Of a stretch of DNA of 33,356 nucleotides, positions 7,407 through 15,479 are shown piece by piece. How positions within the stretch are numbered: position 1 is the first letter of the stretch; each line of letters starts with the position of its first letter. The position numbers and the translations under genes are program-made. The stretch is from Sphingomonadaceae bacterium (lineage in GTDB: Bacteria > Pseudomonadota > Alphaproteobacteria > Sphingomonadales > Sphingomonadaceae). The stretch is taken from contig RFPL01000021.1 in the NCBI GenBank assembly GCA_009926135.1, forward strand, positions 1-33,356. The letters run 5' to 3'. The notes beneath the pieces are model-generated. The model had not been told where the DNA came from. It did not search any database and was given only the letters and a program-made list of their open reading frames with translations.

Positions 7407-7435
7407 TTGACGGGGTCAGAGCGTTCACGCTACGT
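7407..7435 (+). promoter_or_regulatory. Candidate promoter for the 7458 gene
   Basis: TTGACG (7407-7412) and CTACGT (7430-7435) are separated by 17 bases and lie 22 bases before the start codon at 7458. The spacing and the -35 sequence fit a housekeeping sigma factor promoter of an alphaproteobacterium. It is divergent from the DUF3768 unit. Confidence 0.4.
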
Positions 7436-7457
7436 TCCGAACTCGAAAGGAATTGCG

Positions 7458-7934
7458 ATGAAGTTGGATGACGTTCTGGGCGGGTTCGATCTCGACACCG
7501 TGCTGCGCGATGTGTCGTGTGACGCAGTCAGACGCGCGATTGCCGCGCTGTGCATCGGGGTTGGTATCGACGATGCCTGGCTATCTGTGCGCGAACTGCG
7601 CGAGGCAGTGTCCCTGGTCCACGAAGGCGCGGATGGCGGACGCGCGCGGCTTGCAACAATCCTGAGCACGGCTTGCGACGATTTTCAGCGGGCGATTTAT
7701 TACTGCCTCGCCGGGCGAGGCGTCGGCGAAATGGCGGAAGCGATGGATTGGCTGCTGGCCATCCTCAAGGCGCGTGGCCGCACGGCTGCCTGGCTGAGCC
7801 GGTTACGCGTTCACCGCAGGGATTTGGTATCGCCCTACGTGAGCGAGGCCCCCGACGGGCCGCTAGTGTCACCCGATGCGGATTTTGAGCTTGGCCGCTC
7901 ATGGTTCGTTGATCGGGGACCTGGTTCATACTGA
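7458..7934 (+). CDS. Hypothetical protein (158 aa)
   Basis: The only plus-strand gene between the DUF3768 unit and the GTPase operon. The ATG at 7458 follows AAAGGAATTGCG. The protein is helical and leucine/alanine-rich, with two central cysteines (ALCIG and YYCLAGRG), and ends in a short proline- and glycine-containing tail. No family recognised. The frame is open far upstream, but only this start has a good ribosome-binding site and promoter. It is 188 bases before the metallophosphoesterase gene. Whether it belongs to the backbone or the defence operon is unclear. Confidence 0.55.
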   Translation: MKLDDVLGGFDLDTVLRDVSCDAVRRAIAALCIGVGIDDAWLSVRELREAVSLVHEGADGGRARLATILSTACDDFQRAIYYCLAGRGVGEMAEAMDWLLAILKARGRTAAWLSRLRVHRRDLVSPYVSEAPDGPLVSPDADFELGRSWFVDRGPGSY

Positions 7935-8036
7935 AGGTGAGTGTCGCAACGTTCTCCGACCTGCTGCCGCGCGCGAAAGACAAACAGGCTTCGTCCACAA
8001 ACGCCTTTAGCCTCAGATAAACCGTACCGTTCGTCA

Positions 8037-8065
8037 TTGATATTTGGCATTTCCGATAGAAATAC
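8037..8065 (+). promoter_or_regulatory. Candidate promoter of the GTPase operon
   Basis: In the AT-richer 188-base gap before the operon, TTGATA (8037-8042) and AAATAC (8060-8065) stand 17 bases apart, about 57 bases upstream of the ATG at 8123. The -10 match is weak, so this is a suggestion only. Confidence 0.25.
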
Positions 8066-8122
8066 TCTCTGCGAGCACCTACATCCGTTCCTGTCGCACA
8101 TTGATTGCGAATTGGGGGGTTA

Positions 8123-9484
8123 ATGTCGGCCATCTTCGTCCACGTATCTGACATTCACTTCGGGCAGGAACGCGACCATGTCGTTCACATCCATGACGAT
8201 GTGAAGAAGGAGTTGGTTGCGGACGCTGCGGAGGTGATCGCCGGTTCGCCATCCGGCGCGGCGCAAGGAATCCTCGTAACGGGCGACGTCGCGTTTTCGG
8301 GCAAGGCCGAACAATACGAAGCCGCCGGCAAATGGCTGGATGCACTCGCTGAAGGGATTGGGTGCCCCATACATCGGGTTCAGATGGTCCCCGGCAATCA
8401 CGACCTCGATCGGGACAAGCTATCTATAGGCGGAAGTAAACTCCTCGAGTTCATCCGGGCGGGAGGTCCGGCGGAATACGAAAAGGTCATCGCAAACGAG
8501 AATGACCGCGCGACGCTCTTCTCCAGGTTCGAGGATTACGGCCGGTTCTGCATTGGCTACAATTGCGGACTCGATGAGGAAGCGAAATACGCGACTAACC
8601 TTCGCATTGAAGTAGGGCGGGACCGCTGGATCAGGTTCATCCGGCTCAATTCCTCGCTACTTTGCCATGGCGAAGAGCGCGACGACCAGCCGGAGCTGGT
8701 GATGGGCGAACGTCAATTCGTTATCCCCCGGCACGCAGGTGAGGAAAACGTCGTCCTCGTCCATCATCCGCTGAACTGGTACAAGGATGCTGTTGATGTG
8801 CGTCAGTATGTGCGCAGCCGGGCGCGGGTGTTGATCTCCGGCCACGAGCACGATCCGAAAGTCGAGGTCGAGGAGGTCGAGGAGGGCTGCGATCTCATGA
8901 TGCTCGCAGCCGGCGCCGCTGTCCCGTTCAGGTCGAATGACATCTTCACCTACACCTACAACGTCATAGAATTCGACTGGGACGAGGGCACGGACAATCT
9001 CGTCGTCACAATGCACCCGCGCACGTGGAACCCAGTGAAGACCTGTTTCGAGCCGGATAACAAGCGGCTGGGCGGGAAGAAGCCGCGTTTCACGCTAGGT
9101 TCGCCGAACTTCAAGAAGATCGGTCAGGTTCCAGTCCGTCCGGGGCAGATAGCGGATGTCGTTGAGGATGATTCTGCGGCTGAACCGGTCGTCGAGTTGG
9201 TCCCCGCCGAAGGCTTTGAGACCAGTGCAGAGGAGACACCGCCAATGCCGCCGGATGCCGAAGGCTACGAACTCGCCCTGCTGCGATTCTTTCGCGACCT
9301 CTACGAAAACGAGCGGCTGAAGATCCTCGTCGAACTCGATGCCATCCCGGCCGAGTCTAACGAGCGGATCAACCAGGGCTTGGAGCGCAGGCTATTTGAC
9401 TGGCTCGCCCGGGAAGGCAGACTCCCCGATTTGATTTTGATGATCGACAGGCTGATAGGCGAACGAGACGAGAGGGACGCGTAA
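8123..9484 (+). CDS. Calcineurin-like metallophosphoesterase with C-terminal EAD-like domain (453 aa)
   Basis: All metal-site motifs of the calcineurin-like phosphoesterase family are present: D10-x-H12 (SDIHFG), GD 54-55, GNHD 91-94, H214/H215 and GHEH 240-243. The enzyme should hydrolyse a phosphoester, either nucleic acid or a nucleotide. A proline/acid-rich linker (about 335-380) leads to a small helical domain (about 382-450) with an LFDWLAREGRLPDLI pattern. This resembles the effector-associated domain EAD1, which links effectors to conflict-system cores. I infer it is the effector of the operon. The ATG at 8123 follows a G-rich site; an upstream TTG at 8105 is less likely. The stop overlaps the next start (TAATG). 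Confidence 0.85.
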   Translation: MSAIFVHVSDIHFGQERDHVVHIHDDVKKELVADAAEVIAGSPSGAAQGILVTGDVAFSGKAEQYEAAGKWLDALAEGIGCPIHRVQMVPGNHDLDRDKLSIGGSKLLEFIRAGGPAEYEKVIANENDRATLFSRFEDYGRFCIGYNCGLDEEAKYATNLRIEVGRDRWIRFIRLNSSLLCHGEERDDQPELVMGERQFVIPRHAGEENVVLVHHPLNWYKDAVDVRQYVRSRARVLISGHEHDPKVEVEEVEEGCDLMMLAAGAAVPFRSNDIFTYTYNVIEFDWDEGTDNLVVTMHPRTWNPVKTCFEPDNKRLGGKKPRFTLGSPNFKKIGQVPVRPGQIADVVEDDSAAEPVVELVPAEGFETSAEETPPMPPDAEGYELALLRFFRDLYENERLKILVELDAIPAESNERINQGLERRLFDWLAREGRLPDLILMIDRLIGERDERDA

Positions 9485-10512
9485 TGGACAACCTTCCAGT
9501 ACACATGAGGATTACTTCGCTCACGCCGACGAACGAGGACGTCGATGCGCGGCGGACAACTATAGGCGAGCTTTCGGGCGTGTGGGGCAAGATTAGCAAC
9601 ATCGGCGAGATCCTCTGCAAGGCGGAGATGATCGCACAGTCACTGGGGGGTGACGGCCAGCCCAATGAGAACCTTGGTATGGAAGTGCAGGAGGGATTGC
9701 AGAAACACGCATCCGCCTTTCTATACGAGGAGAGCCCGCTTGATGTCGGCGTATGTGCCGGTCTCGCAATCGTATCCATTCTTCGCACAGCGCCGAGCAC
9801 GAGCGGGTGGACCACCGCAGATGTCTATTCGAACGCCGTATGGTCGGCATTGGCTTTCCAGCCGCCGGTGACAGAGGAGAAGCGCGAGAAGTTGCGTCGC
9901 GAGGTGCTTGATCTTGCGCAGCAGCGTAGCCGTTCGGCTGCGAACAAGGTGCGTGAACGAAGTGTGGTTCCAGACATGGGCGACTTGACCGTTACGATTG
10001 CTCAGGAAGGCAATCCTACCACGACGTTCAAGAAGGCTACTGGGGGCACCATTGAGGCGCTCCGCCGTAACGCTACACTTGATCGAGAAGAGTTAGACTT
10101 CCTGTGGTGGGTGCTGTTGAATCGCAGTCGGCTGCTTAAGCGCCCAATCGGCGCGATGGCCGAGCCGTTGCGCCTCGTCGCCTCCGGTATCGAAGCAGCA
10201 AGCCACCTGCGCCGGCTTCCCGCCGACCTGCACCACGATCTCGTGCTCCGCACAGTCGAAAAGGACCCCGAGCTCGATCTGAAGGAGTTGATAGGGGTGA
10301 TCGGCGAAGACCGGACCTTGCTTGCAGCCTCCTTCAACGCGAGTCGCGTTGCCGATCACTCGTCCGTATTTCCGCTCCTCCACGCCCTCACCACAGGCAA
10401 AGTCGATGCTACAGGATCCGGCGAGAAGCGAAAGGCATCTACATGGGCTGGCCGTGCCCTGCTTGAGGCAGGTCTGAATCGTATGTGCGATCAAGGGATC
10501 ATGAAGCTGTGA
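9484..10512 (+). CDS. GASH-type all-helical protein of the GTPase-associated system (342 aa)
   Basis: The product is almost entirely helical apart from a short N-terminal segment. The central block ELDFLWWVLLNRSRLLKRP (residues about 203-221) and the following helices match what I know of GASH (GTPase-associated system all-helical protein), a family defined by its co-occurrence with DO-GTPases and GAP1. The assignment rests on these blocks and on the neighbours; no enzymatic motif is visible. It may act as an adaptor or scaffold. The ATG overlaps the upstream TAA and AGAGGGA precedes it. The stop overlaps the GTG of the next gene, so expression is coupled on both sides. Confidence 0.7.
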   Translation: MDNLPVHMRITSLTPTNEDVDARRTTIGELSGVWGKISNIGEILCKAEMIAQSLGGDGQPNENLGMEVQEGLQKHASAFLYEESPLDVGVCAGLAIVSILRTAPSTSGWTTADVYSNAVWSALAFQPPVTEEKREKLRREVLDLAQQRSRSAANKVRERSVVPDMGDLTVTIAQEGNPTTTFKKATGGTIEALRRNATLDREELDFLWWVLLNRSRLLKRPIGAMAEPLRLVASGIEAASHLRRLPADLHHDLVLRTVEKDPELDLKELIGVIGEDRTLLAASFNASRVADHSSVFPLLHALTTGKVDATGSGEKRKASTWAGRALLEAGLNRMCDQGIMKL

Positions 10513-11540
10513 GCTCCGCTTGCAGTTTCGATGGTTGTGCGGTCGGAGAGACTGGTGTGTGTGCACTGGAGCGTGATCCGGTCACCTGCGAGAACCGGAT
10601 CGGCAAGGCGGCGGCAGTGACCACTGGTGTTTCGGTCGATGTAGTCGATCCGTCCGACCCAACTACTTTGTCAGCTATAGGCTCACCCGTGCTCGAACGG
10701 CCGACTGGCACCTCCTCATTCCCTTCGAGCCGAACTCTCGGTCCCGACGCAATCTCCAAGATGATGGCCTCGCGCTACGTGACAGTAATCGGTATCCTTG
10801 GCGATCCGGAGTCGGGCAAGACTGCCTGCCTTGCCAGCCTATACCTGATGATCTCGAACGCTGAACTGGCAGGATGGAAATTCGCCGACAGCAAGAGCCT
10901 AATGGCTTTCGAGGACATCGCGCGCGGCTCGCGTGAGTGGAATGCGGGGAACCCGCCCGAGCAAATGACTGTTCACACTGAACTGTCCGACGAACGGCGG
11001 CCCGGGTTCCTGCATTTGCGCCTAGTCCGAGATTCGGACGGCCGGAGGGTCGATCTGGCTCTGCCCGACCTACCAGGGGAATGGACTACGGAGTTGGTCA
11101 GCACCTCGCGGACCGATCGCTTTGAATTTCTAAGAGCCGCCGAGGTGATCTGGGTCGTGCTAGACGGTCGCGCGCTTGAGAATAAAGAGCGTCGGCAGGG
11201 CGTCATATCGCGGGTAGGCCAGCTTGCTGGTCGGCTTGGGACGCTTTTCAGCGGTGAAATACCGAAGCTGATGCTCGTGATCACTCATCGCGATTCCGGT
11301 GAGCTGTCGGCCGCCGTCACGACCCGCCTCACGGCGGAGTTGGCGAAGCGCGACGTGGCAGCAACCGTCCTGGCGGTTGCGCCGTTCTCCGATAACGACG
11401 AGCAGGTGAAAGCTGGCTTCGGCCTCGACGAACTTATCGCGGCCTCCACTACCAGCGACCTGCCTGCCATGGAATTCTGGCCCTCCTCTGACCCTGTGGA
11501 GGGCTCTCGCTCATACATTGGGTACAGGAGGGATCGGTGA
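10509..11540 (+). CDS. TRAFAC-class GTPase with N-terminal Cys cluster (DO-GTPase2-like, 343 aa)
   Basis: A P-loop GDPESGKT (residues 98-105), a G3-type DLPGE (187-191) and a G4-like THRD (259-262) identify a GTPase of the kind grouped as double-GTPase partner 2 in GTPase-associated systems. Four cysteines at positions 5, 10, 18 and 27 form a compact cluster likely to bind zinc. A disordered proline/serine linker (about 45-85) joins it to the GTPase domain. I chose the GTG at 10509 because it overlaps the previous stop (GTGA) and has AAGGGA upstream. A GTG at 10485 would add eight residues. The stop in turn overlaps the GTG of the second GTPase. Confidence 0.75.
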   Translation: MSSACSFDGCAVGETGVCALERDPVTCENRIGKAAAVTTGVSVDVVDPSDPTTLSAIGSPVLERPTGTSSFPSSRTLGPDAISKMMASRYVTVIGILGDPESGKTACLASLYLMISNAELAGWKFADSKSLMAFEDIARGSREWNAGNPPEQMTVHTELSDERRPGFLHLRLVRDSDGRRVDLALPDLPGEWTTELVSTSRTDRFEFLRAAEVIWVVLDGRALENKERRQGVISRVGQLAGRLGTLFSGEIPKLMLVITHRDSGELSAAVTTRLTAELAKRDVAATVLAVAPFSDNDEQVKAGFGLDELIAASTTSDLPAMEFWPSSDPVEGSRSYIGYRRDR

Positions 11541-12382
11541 ACCGCTCGATCGTGCTTCTTGGCGGTCCCGACTCCGGCAAGACTAACTTCGTCGGGCGCG
11601 TTTGGCCTGCGCTCGACGCCGGAACCGGCCGATTGCATGCGGCCGTGCAGCCCGAGGACATCCGCTTCGTCCTCGATGTCGCCGATCACTTGTATTCCGG
11701 CAACTTCGCGCCGCGATCCGAGCACGCTGACGACCGGCGCGACTTCGAGGTGGTCGTGGCGGCCGAAAAGGGTGGAGAACAAACGACGATTGTGATTCCC
11801 GACATCTCAGGGGAATTATGGCTGAACGCAGCCGAGCATGGCGAAGTCTCGACATCGCTGATGGAGGAAATGCGTTCGGCCAACGGGGCATTGCTATTCG
11901 TCCGCGTCAACTCGGAAGCTGACATCCGCCCTTTGAACTGGGTGACTTCGAAGCAGCATCTCGCCAAGCTTGGCAATGCCGAAGATCAGGGGCTCCCAAC
12001 CCAAGTCATGCTGTGCGAGCTGCTTCGATTCCTTGAGACCTCGCTATCGAAACGCCCGGACGGCCAGCCGCCTCGTGTCTCCATCGTGGTCAGTGCCTGG
12101 GACATCATCGATCAAGAGAAATTCGTGATGGGACCGAAAGCTTGGCTCGAACGCGAGTATCCGCTGCTCGCGGGTCGCCTAGATGACATTGAGGGGATCG
12201 ATCTGCGGGTCTTTGGCCTCAGCGTGGTCGGCGGTGATCTAAAGGCCGACGAGAATTGCCGAGACGATGTGCAGGAGAATGGATTGGACGGTCGGGGATG
12301 GGTAGCCGTGCAGGATGACGAGGGCATCTGGCACAAGGATCCAGATCTGACTCTGCCAATTGCGTGGGCGGTCGGTAGCTGA
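11537..12382 (+). CDS. TRAFAC-class GTPase (DO-GTPase1-like, 281 aa)
   Basis: The P-loop GGPDSGKT lies almost at the N-terminus (residues 9-16). DISGE (89-93) serves as the G3 motif and SAWD (186-189) as a G4-like motif, all in the order expected of a small GTPase. Together with the preceding gene this gives the paired GTPases seen in GTPase-associated conflict systems, which probably dimerise. The start is a GTG at 11537 preceded by an ideal AGGAGG and overlapping the upstream TGA. No membrane segment. The next gene starts two bases after the stop. Confidence 0.75.
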   Translation: MNRSIVLLGGPDSGKTNFVGRVWPALDAGTGRLHAAVQPEDIRFVLDVADHLYSGNFAPRSEHADDRRDFEVVVAAEKGGEQTTIVIPDISGELWLNAAEHGEVSTSLMEEMRSANGALLFVRVNSEADIRPLNWVTSKQHLAKLGNAEDQGLPTQVMLCELLRFLETSLSKRPDGQPPRVSIVVSAWDIIDQEKFVMGPKAWLEREYPLLAGRLDDIEGIDLRVFGLSVVGGDLKADENCRDDVQENGLDGRGWVAVQDDEGIWHKDPDLTLPIAWAVGS

Positions 12383-12384
12383 CC

Positions 12385-15027
12385 GTGATCATCGTCGAGC
12401 GTCAAGTCCATGGATACCGGCAAGGGCATCAGCTCCTCGCCGCATCTGCGCAGCTTCCAAAGGAGGACCAGTCGGTCATTGATCGGCTGTCTGATGTCGC
12501 AGGGCCGCTACGTCCACGTGAAAGGTTTGAATCCTATCTGACGGCCTATCCACTCCCGAGTGGCGAAAGCTTCGTGCTGGCGCGGACATGGCAGGACCTG
12601 ACGGTCGCCCGCGCCGGATGCGTGCGGACCTTGAGTCTGATCATTCCCATGAAGGGCTGGGCAGAGGCTGAGGGGCTGTCGGCCTATCTCGAACTGGTAG
12701 ACATCGATCGGCTTCCTGACGCCAGCGACGCGACCCGGGTCGTTGTGCAGACGACGTCGCCGGAGCCTCTTCCGCCCGTACCAGGGTTTGTTGGTAGTGA
12801 GCTGCTGGAAGCGCTTTTCCTCGAAGAGTCGAGACCGGTTGTCGTTCTTGATGCAGTCGCTCCCGATCTTATCGCCACGCGCCTGCTTACCGCACTGTGG
12901 CCTTCGCTTCGCCGGCAATTTGCGTTATCGACATTCGCGCTGTCACCCCGCAAGGTCGCGGGCCGCGATTTCGACCTAGTGTTCGCGCCGAAGGATGCGC
13001 GGGCGAAGTTCGCGGATTGGAACGGTCGCCGTGTGGATGGCCGCTCGATTCAGGGTGGTCGGCATCGGTGGACCGATACGATCGTGTCCCGAGTTTTCGA
13101 CCAACCCTTTCCGAAGTTGCTCTCCGCCAACGAGATTGGATTGGTTGGCGGAGGCGATCAGGACATCGATAACGCAGCCGCGTTTCGCATCGCACTGCTT
13201 TGGGACGAATTGGTCGCGAAGCTGCACACCACGCCGACGGCGGCGCTTGGGCTATTGGACATAGCCAACTCCGGCAAAGTCCGTGACTCTCTCGCCCTTG
13301 AAGCGGTCGAGCCGTCGATTGCGGATGCTGCGCACCAGGCTTCCGTGACTTTCCCCGAGGTTGAGGCATGGAGCTTCCTCGGCGCCATCGCCCGGAAGCT
13401 TCAGGGACGGTCGATGCCCAGGGGCCTAGCTGCGGTCGCCGAGGCGGTCGAGCAGCTCGCTGCGCGTGCGCCGGAGGGCGCCGTGGCGCTTCTTTCACAG
13501 GAGGATCCGCGCGGTGTAGCCGCCGACCTGCTGCCGAGGATTGCGTCGGGCATTGGAAACACGTTCACGGACCGTTCGCAGCGAGCGCTGCTCGAAGCTG
13601 ATCCTGCGGTGCTGGGGCGGCTGCTGGCCCAAGGTGGGTCTCTGATCGGGCGTATTGCCGATGACCGCCCACTAGTCGAACGCCTCGAACTGGTCCTCCC
13701 GCAGCTGGATTCTGCCACTCTCGATGTGATTTGCCGGGTATTGTTGCCGTTTTTGACAGAGGATTGGCAGATTCCCGCCGCCGAACCTCTGCTCGACCGG
13801 CTGGACGGGTCGCAGTTGGTGATGGAATTACGGCACCTTGGTGAGGTCAACGACTTTGGTGCGGAACAGCTCTCCGGATTGGTTTTGGACAAAGCGCTTT
13901 TCGCCTCTTCAAGAATGGATGTGCGGGCGGCGCTTGTATCGCTTTCACCCACTGCACGTCGCGATGTCATGATTACGCGGACACTAATTCCCGGCGTCGA
14001 AGATGCGCGTTGGCTCGCGGACAGCGATGCGCTCGATCTGGCAGCAGTAACTGCGATGCTGCTCGATCTGCTGCGTCAAGCCGACGACCGTCAGTTCGCT
14101 GCTATACTCATTGACCAGCAGGTAGGGGAGCGCGCGATCGACATGCTGGCGACGCGGGCTCCCGATCTGCTGCTACGTGCCGTGTCCGGCGATGTTCTTC
14201 CGATCGCGAGGTTTGTCACAATCCTGCCGCGCGTACTCGATGGGCTGGCCGACGACACAAAGGTGAAACTTGCAAAGCATGCTCTCAACCGTTGCCTCGG
14301 CTGCCGCTTCGGCGATGGCGAGGTTGCGTTCCTAGCATCGATGCTCAGCACAGTGGGAGACCAACTTGATGGCGCGTGGGCTGCCCGAATCGGCTTGGAG
14401 AAGAACGTCGATGCGGTGATTGCCAGCCGGAACATGGTTGCCTTTGGGAAAGCAACACATCCGGCGAGGCTTCGGTTGATCTGGTCGATCGCGGAGGTAG
14501 CTCAGATCCTGCGGGATCGTCGCGGCTTCGATCTGAACAAGGAGGCGGTCGAGGCCTGCGCAGCCTTCATGTTCGACGCTGAGAAGGTCGCGCCAAAGGC
14601 TCTCTTGGCGGCTGCAGGCTACCTCTTGCCGACGCTGCTGCGTTCGCGCAACCAGCCCGTATCGCTGATGATCGCAGCGGCGTTCCCTCCTATGCATCGT
14701 GAGTTAGCGAAGTCTGACGACGTTCCCGAAATCTTCAAGTTCATACCTTTTCTAGACTGGGATCGATGCAAGGCGGCACGGCGTGAGCTCGTCGACGCCT
14801 TTATGTCATCGACGTGGCCGCCCCACGACCTCGCCCTGACCGCGTGCCGCACCAACGAAGTGGCCAAGATCTTGCGGCGAGTGGCCAAGCAACACAACGG
14901 TGAGACTTACATCAAGCGGATCGCCTCCGACCTCGATAAGCTGCCGGAAAACTGCAGGAAGGCCGTCAAAAACGTGATTTCTCAGGCGCAGGCCAATCCT
15001 GCGGCGAAGTACGATTGGCGCGATTGA
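12385..15027 (+). CDS. GAP1-family protein (GAP1-N1/M/C, 880 aa)
   Basis: The N-terminus, VERQVHGYRQGHQLLAASAQ (residues about 4-23) followed by YLTAYPLPSGESFVLARTW, is the hallmark of GAP1-N1, the first domain of GTPase-associated protein 1. The long helical middle and the C-terminal helices fit the GAP1-M and GAP1-C parts, and the total length is usual for the family. Its role is unknown; it is thought to work with the GTPases as a core or regulatory subunit. The start is a GTG two bases after the previous stop with a weak ribosome-binding site, suggesting translational coupling. Last gene of the operon. Confidence 0.75.
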   Translation: MIIVERQVHGYRQGHQLLAASAQLPKEDQSVIDRLSDVAGPLRPRERFESYLTAYPLPSGESFVLARTWQDLTVARAGCVRTLSLIIPMKGWAEAEGLSAYLELVDIDRLPDASDATRVVVQTTSPEPLPPVPGFVGSELLEALFLEESRPVVVLDAVAPDLIATRLLTALWPSLRRQFALSTFALSPRKVAGRDFDLVFAPKDARAKFADWNGRRVDGRSIQGGRHRWTDTIVSRVFDQPFPKLLSANEIGLVGGGDQDIDNAAAFRIALLWDELVAKLHTTPTAALGLLDIANSGKVRDSLALEAVEPSIADAAHQASVTFPEVEAWSFLGAIARKLQGRSMPRGLAAVAEAVEQLAARAPEGAVALLSQEDPRGVAADLLPRIASGIGNTFTDRSQRALLEADPAVLGRLLAQGGSLIGRIADDRPLVERLELVLPQLDSATLDVICRVLLPFLTEDWQIPAAEPLLDRLDGSQLVMELRHLGEVNDFGAEQLSGLVLDKALFASSRMDVRAALVSLSPTARRDVMITRTLIPGVEDARWLADSDALDLAAVTAMLLDLLRQADDRQFAAILIDQQVGERAIDMLATRAPDLLLRAVSGDVLPIARFVTILPRVLDGLADDTKVKLAKHALNRCLGCRFGDGEVAFLASMLSTVGDQLDGAWAARIGLEKNVDAVIASRNMVAFGKATHPARLRLIWSIAEVAQILRDRRGFDLNKEAVEACAAFMFDAEKVAPKALLAAAGYLLPTLLRSRNQPVSLMIAAAFPPMHRELAKSDDVPEIFKFIPFLDWDRCKAARRELVDAFMSSTWPPHDLALTACRTNEVAKILRRVAKQHNGETYIKRIASDLDKLPENCRKAVKNVISQAQANPAAKYDWRD

Positions 15028-15099
15028 GCACGTCGTCGTGAGCGTTCGGACAAGCTAAGGTCGCCGTCTCGCGCTATCCGGCAAGTGTCATCTCGCCAT

Positions 15100-15151
15100 G
15101 CCCGATCAGGGTGATAGGGTCGGGTTTGTCGGGGGGATTGCCTGATCGGGC
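15100..15151. repeat. Inverted repeat downstream of the GAP1 gene
   Basis: GCCCGATCAGG (15100-15110) and CCTGATCGGGC (15141-15151) are perfect 11-base inverted repeats around a 30-base spacer. A third CCGATCAGG lies at 15232-15240, at the end of the next minus-strand gene. No T tract follows, so it is not an obvious terminator. It could be a 3' stem or a trace of the insertion of the operon. Confidence 0.35.
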
Positions 15152-15232
15152 GTCATGTCCCTGCCCAGCGGTTAAAGATTGCACATGCCCGAAGATTAGG
15201 CAGATGCGACGGGAAAGGCGATAGGCAGCCGA

Positions 15233-15457
15233 TCAGGGCTCATCATCATTGCAGGTGACCACCCGCGAGACCGTGCGCCCCTGCGGCGCGTTGCTGGCCA
15301 GCACGACCCGGAAGGGCTGAAGCGGATTGCCAGTCTTGACCACCGCGGTGTCGCTGAGGATGCGGTCGGCCACCTGCGTCGCGACGCGGTTGGCGTTCTC
15401 GATGCTGCACAGCTTGGCACGCTTGGCGGAACGCTTGGGAGAGACTGGGTCTGTCAT
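15233..15457 (-). CDS. Small hypothetical protein (74 aa)
   Basis: A small basic-then-hydrophobic protein opening with MTDPVSPKRSAKRAKLCSIE and ending in an acidic NDDEP tail. The middle (NPLQPFRVVLASNAPQG) looks like one or two strands. No family recognised. The ATG at 15457 has a poor ribosome-binding site, but it starts 22 bases after the stop of the upstream gene (15480) and is probably read from the same message. It is the last gene of the minus-strand run before the GTPase operon. Confidence 0.5.
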   Translation of the reverse strand: MTDPVSPKRSAKRAKLCSIENANRVATQVADRILSDTAVVKTGNPLQPFRVVLASNAPQGRTVSRVVTCNDDEP

Positions 15458-15479
15458 GGTCTTGCTCTGATGTCCGCTG

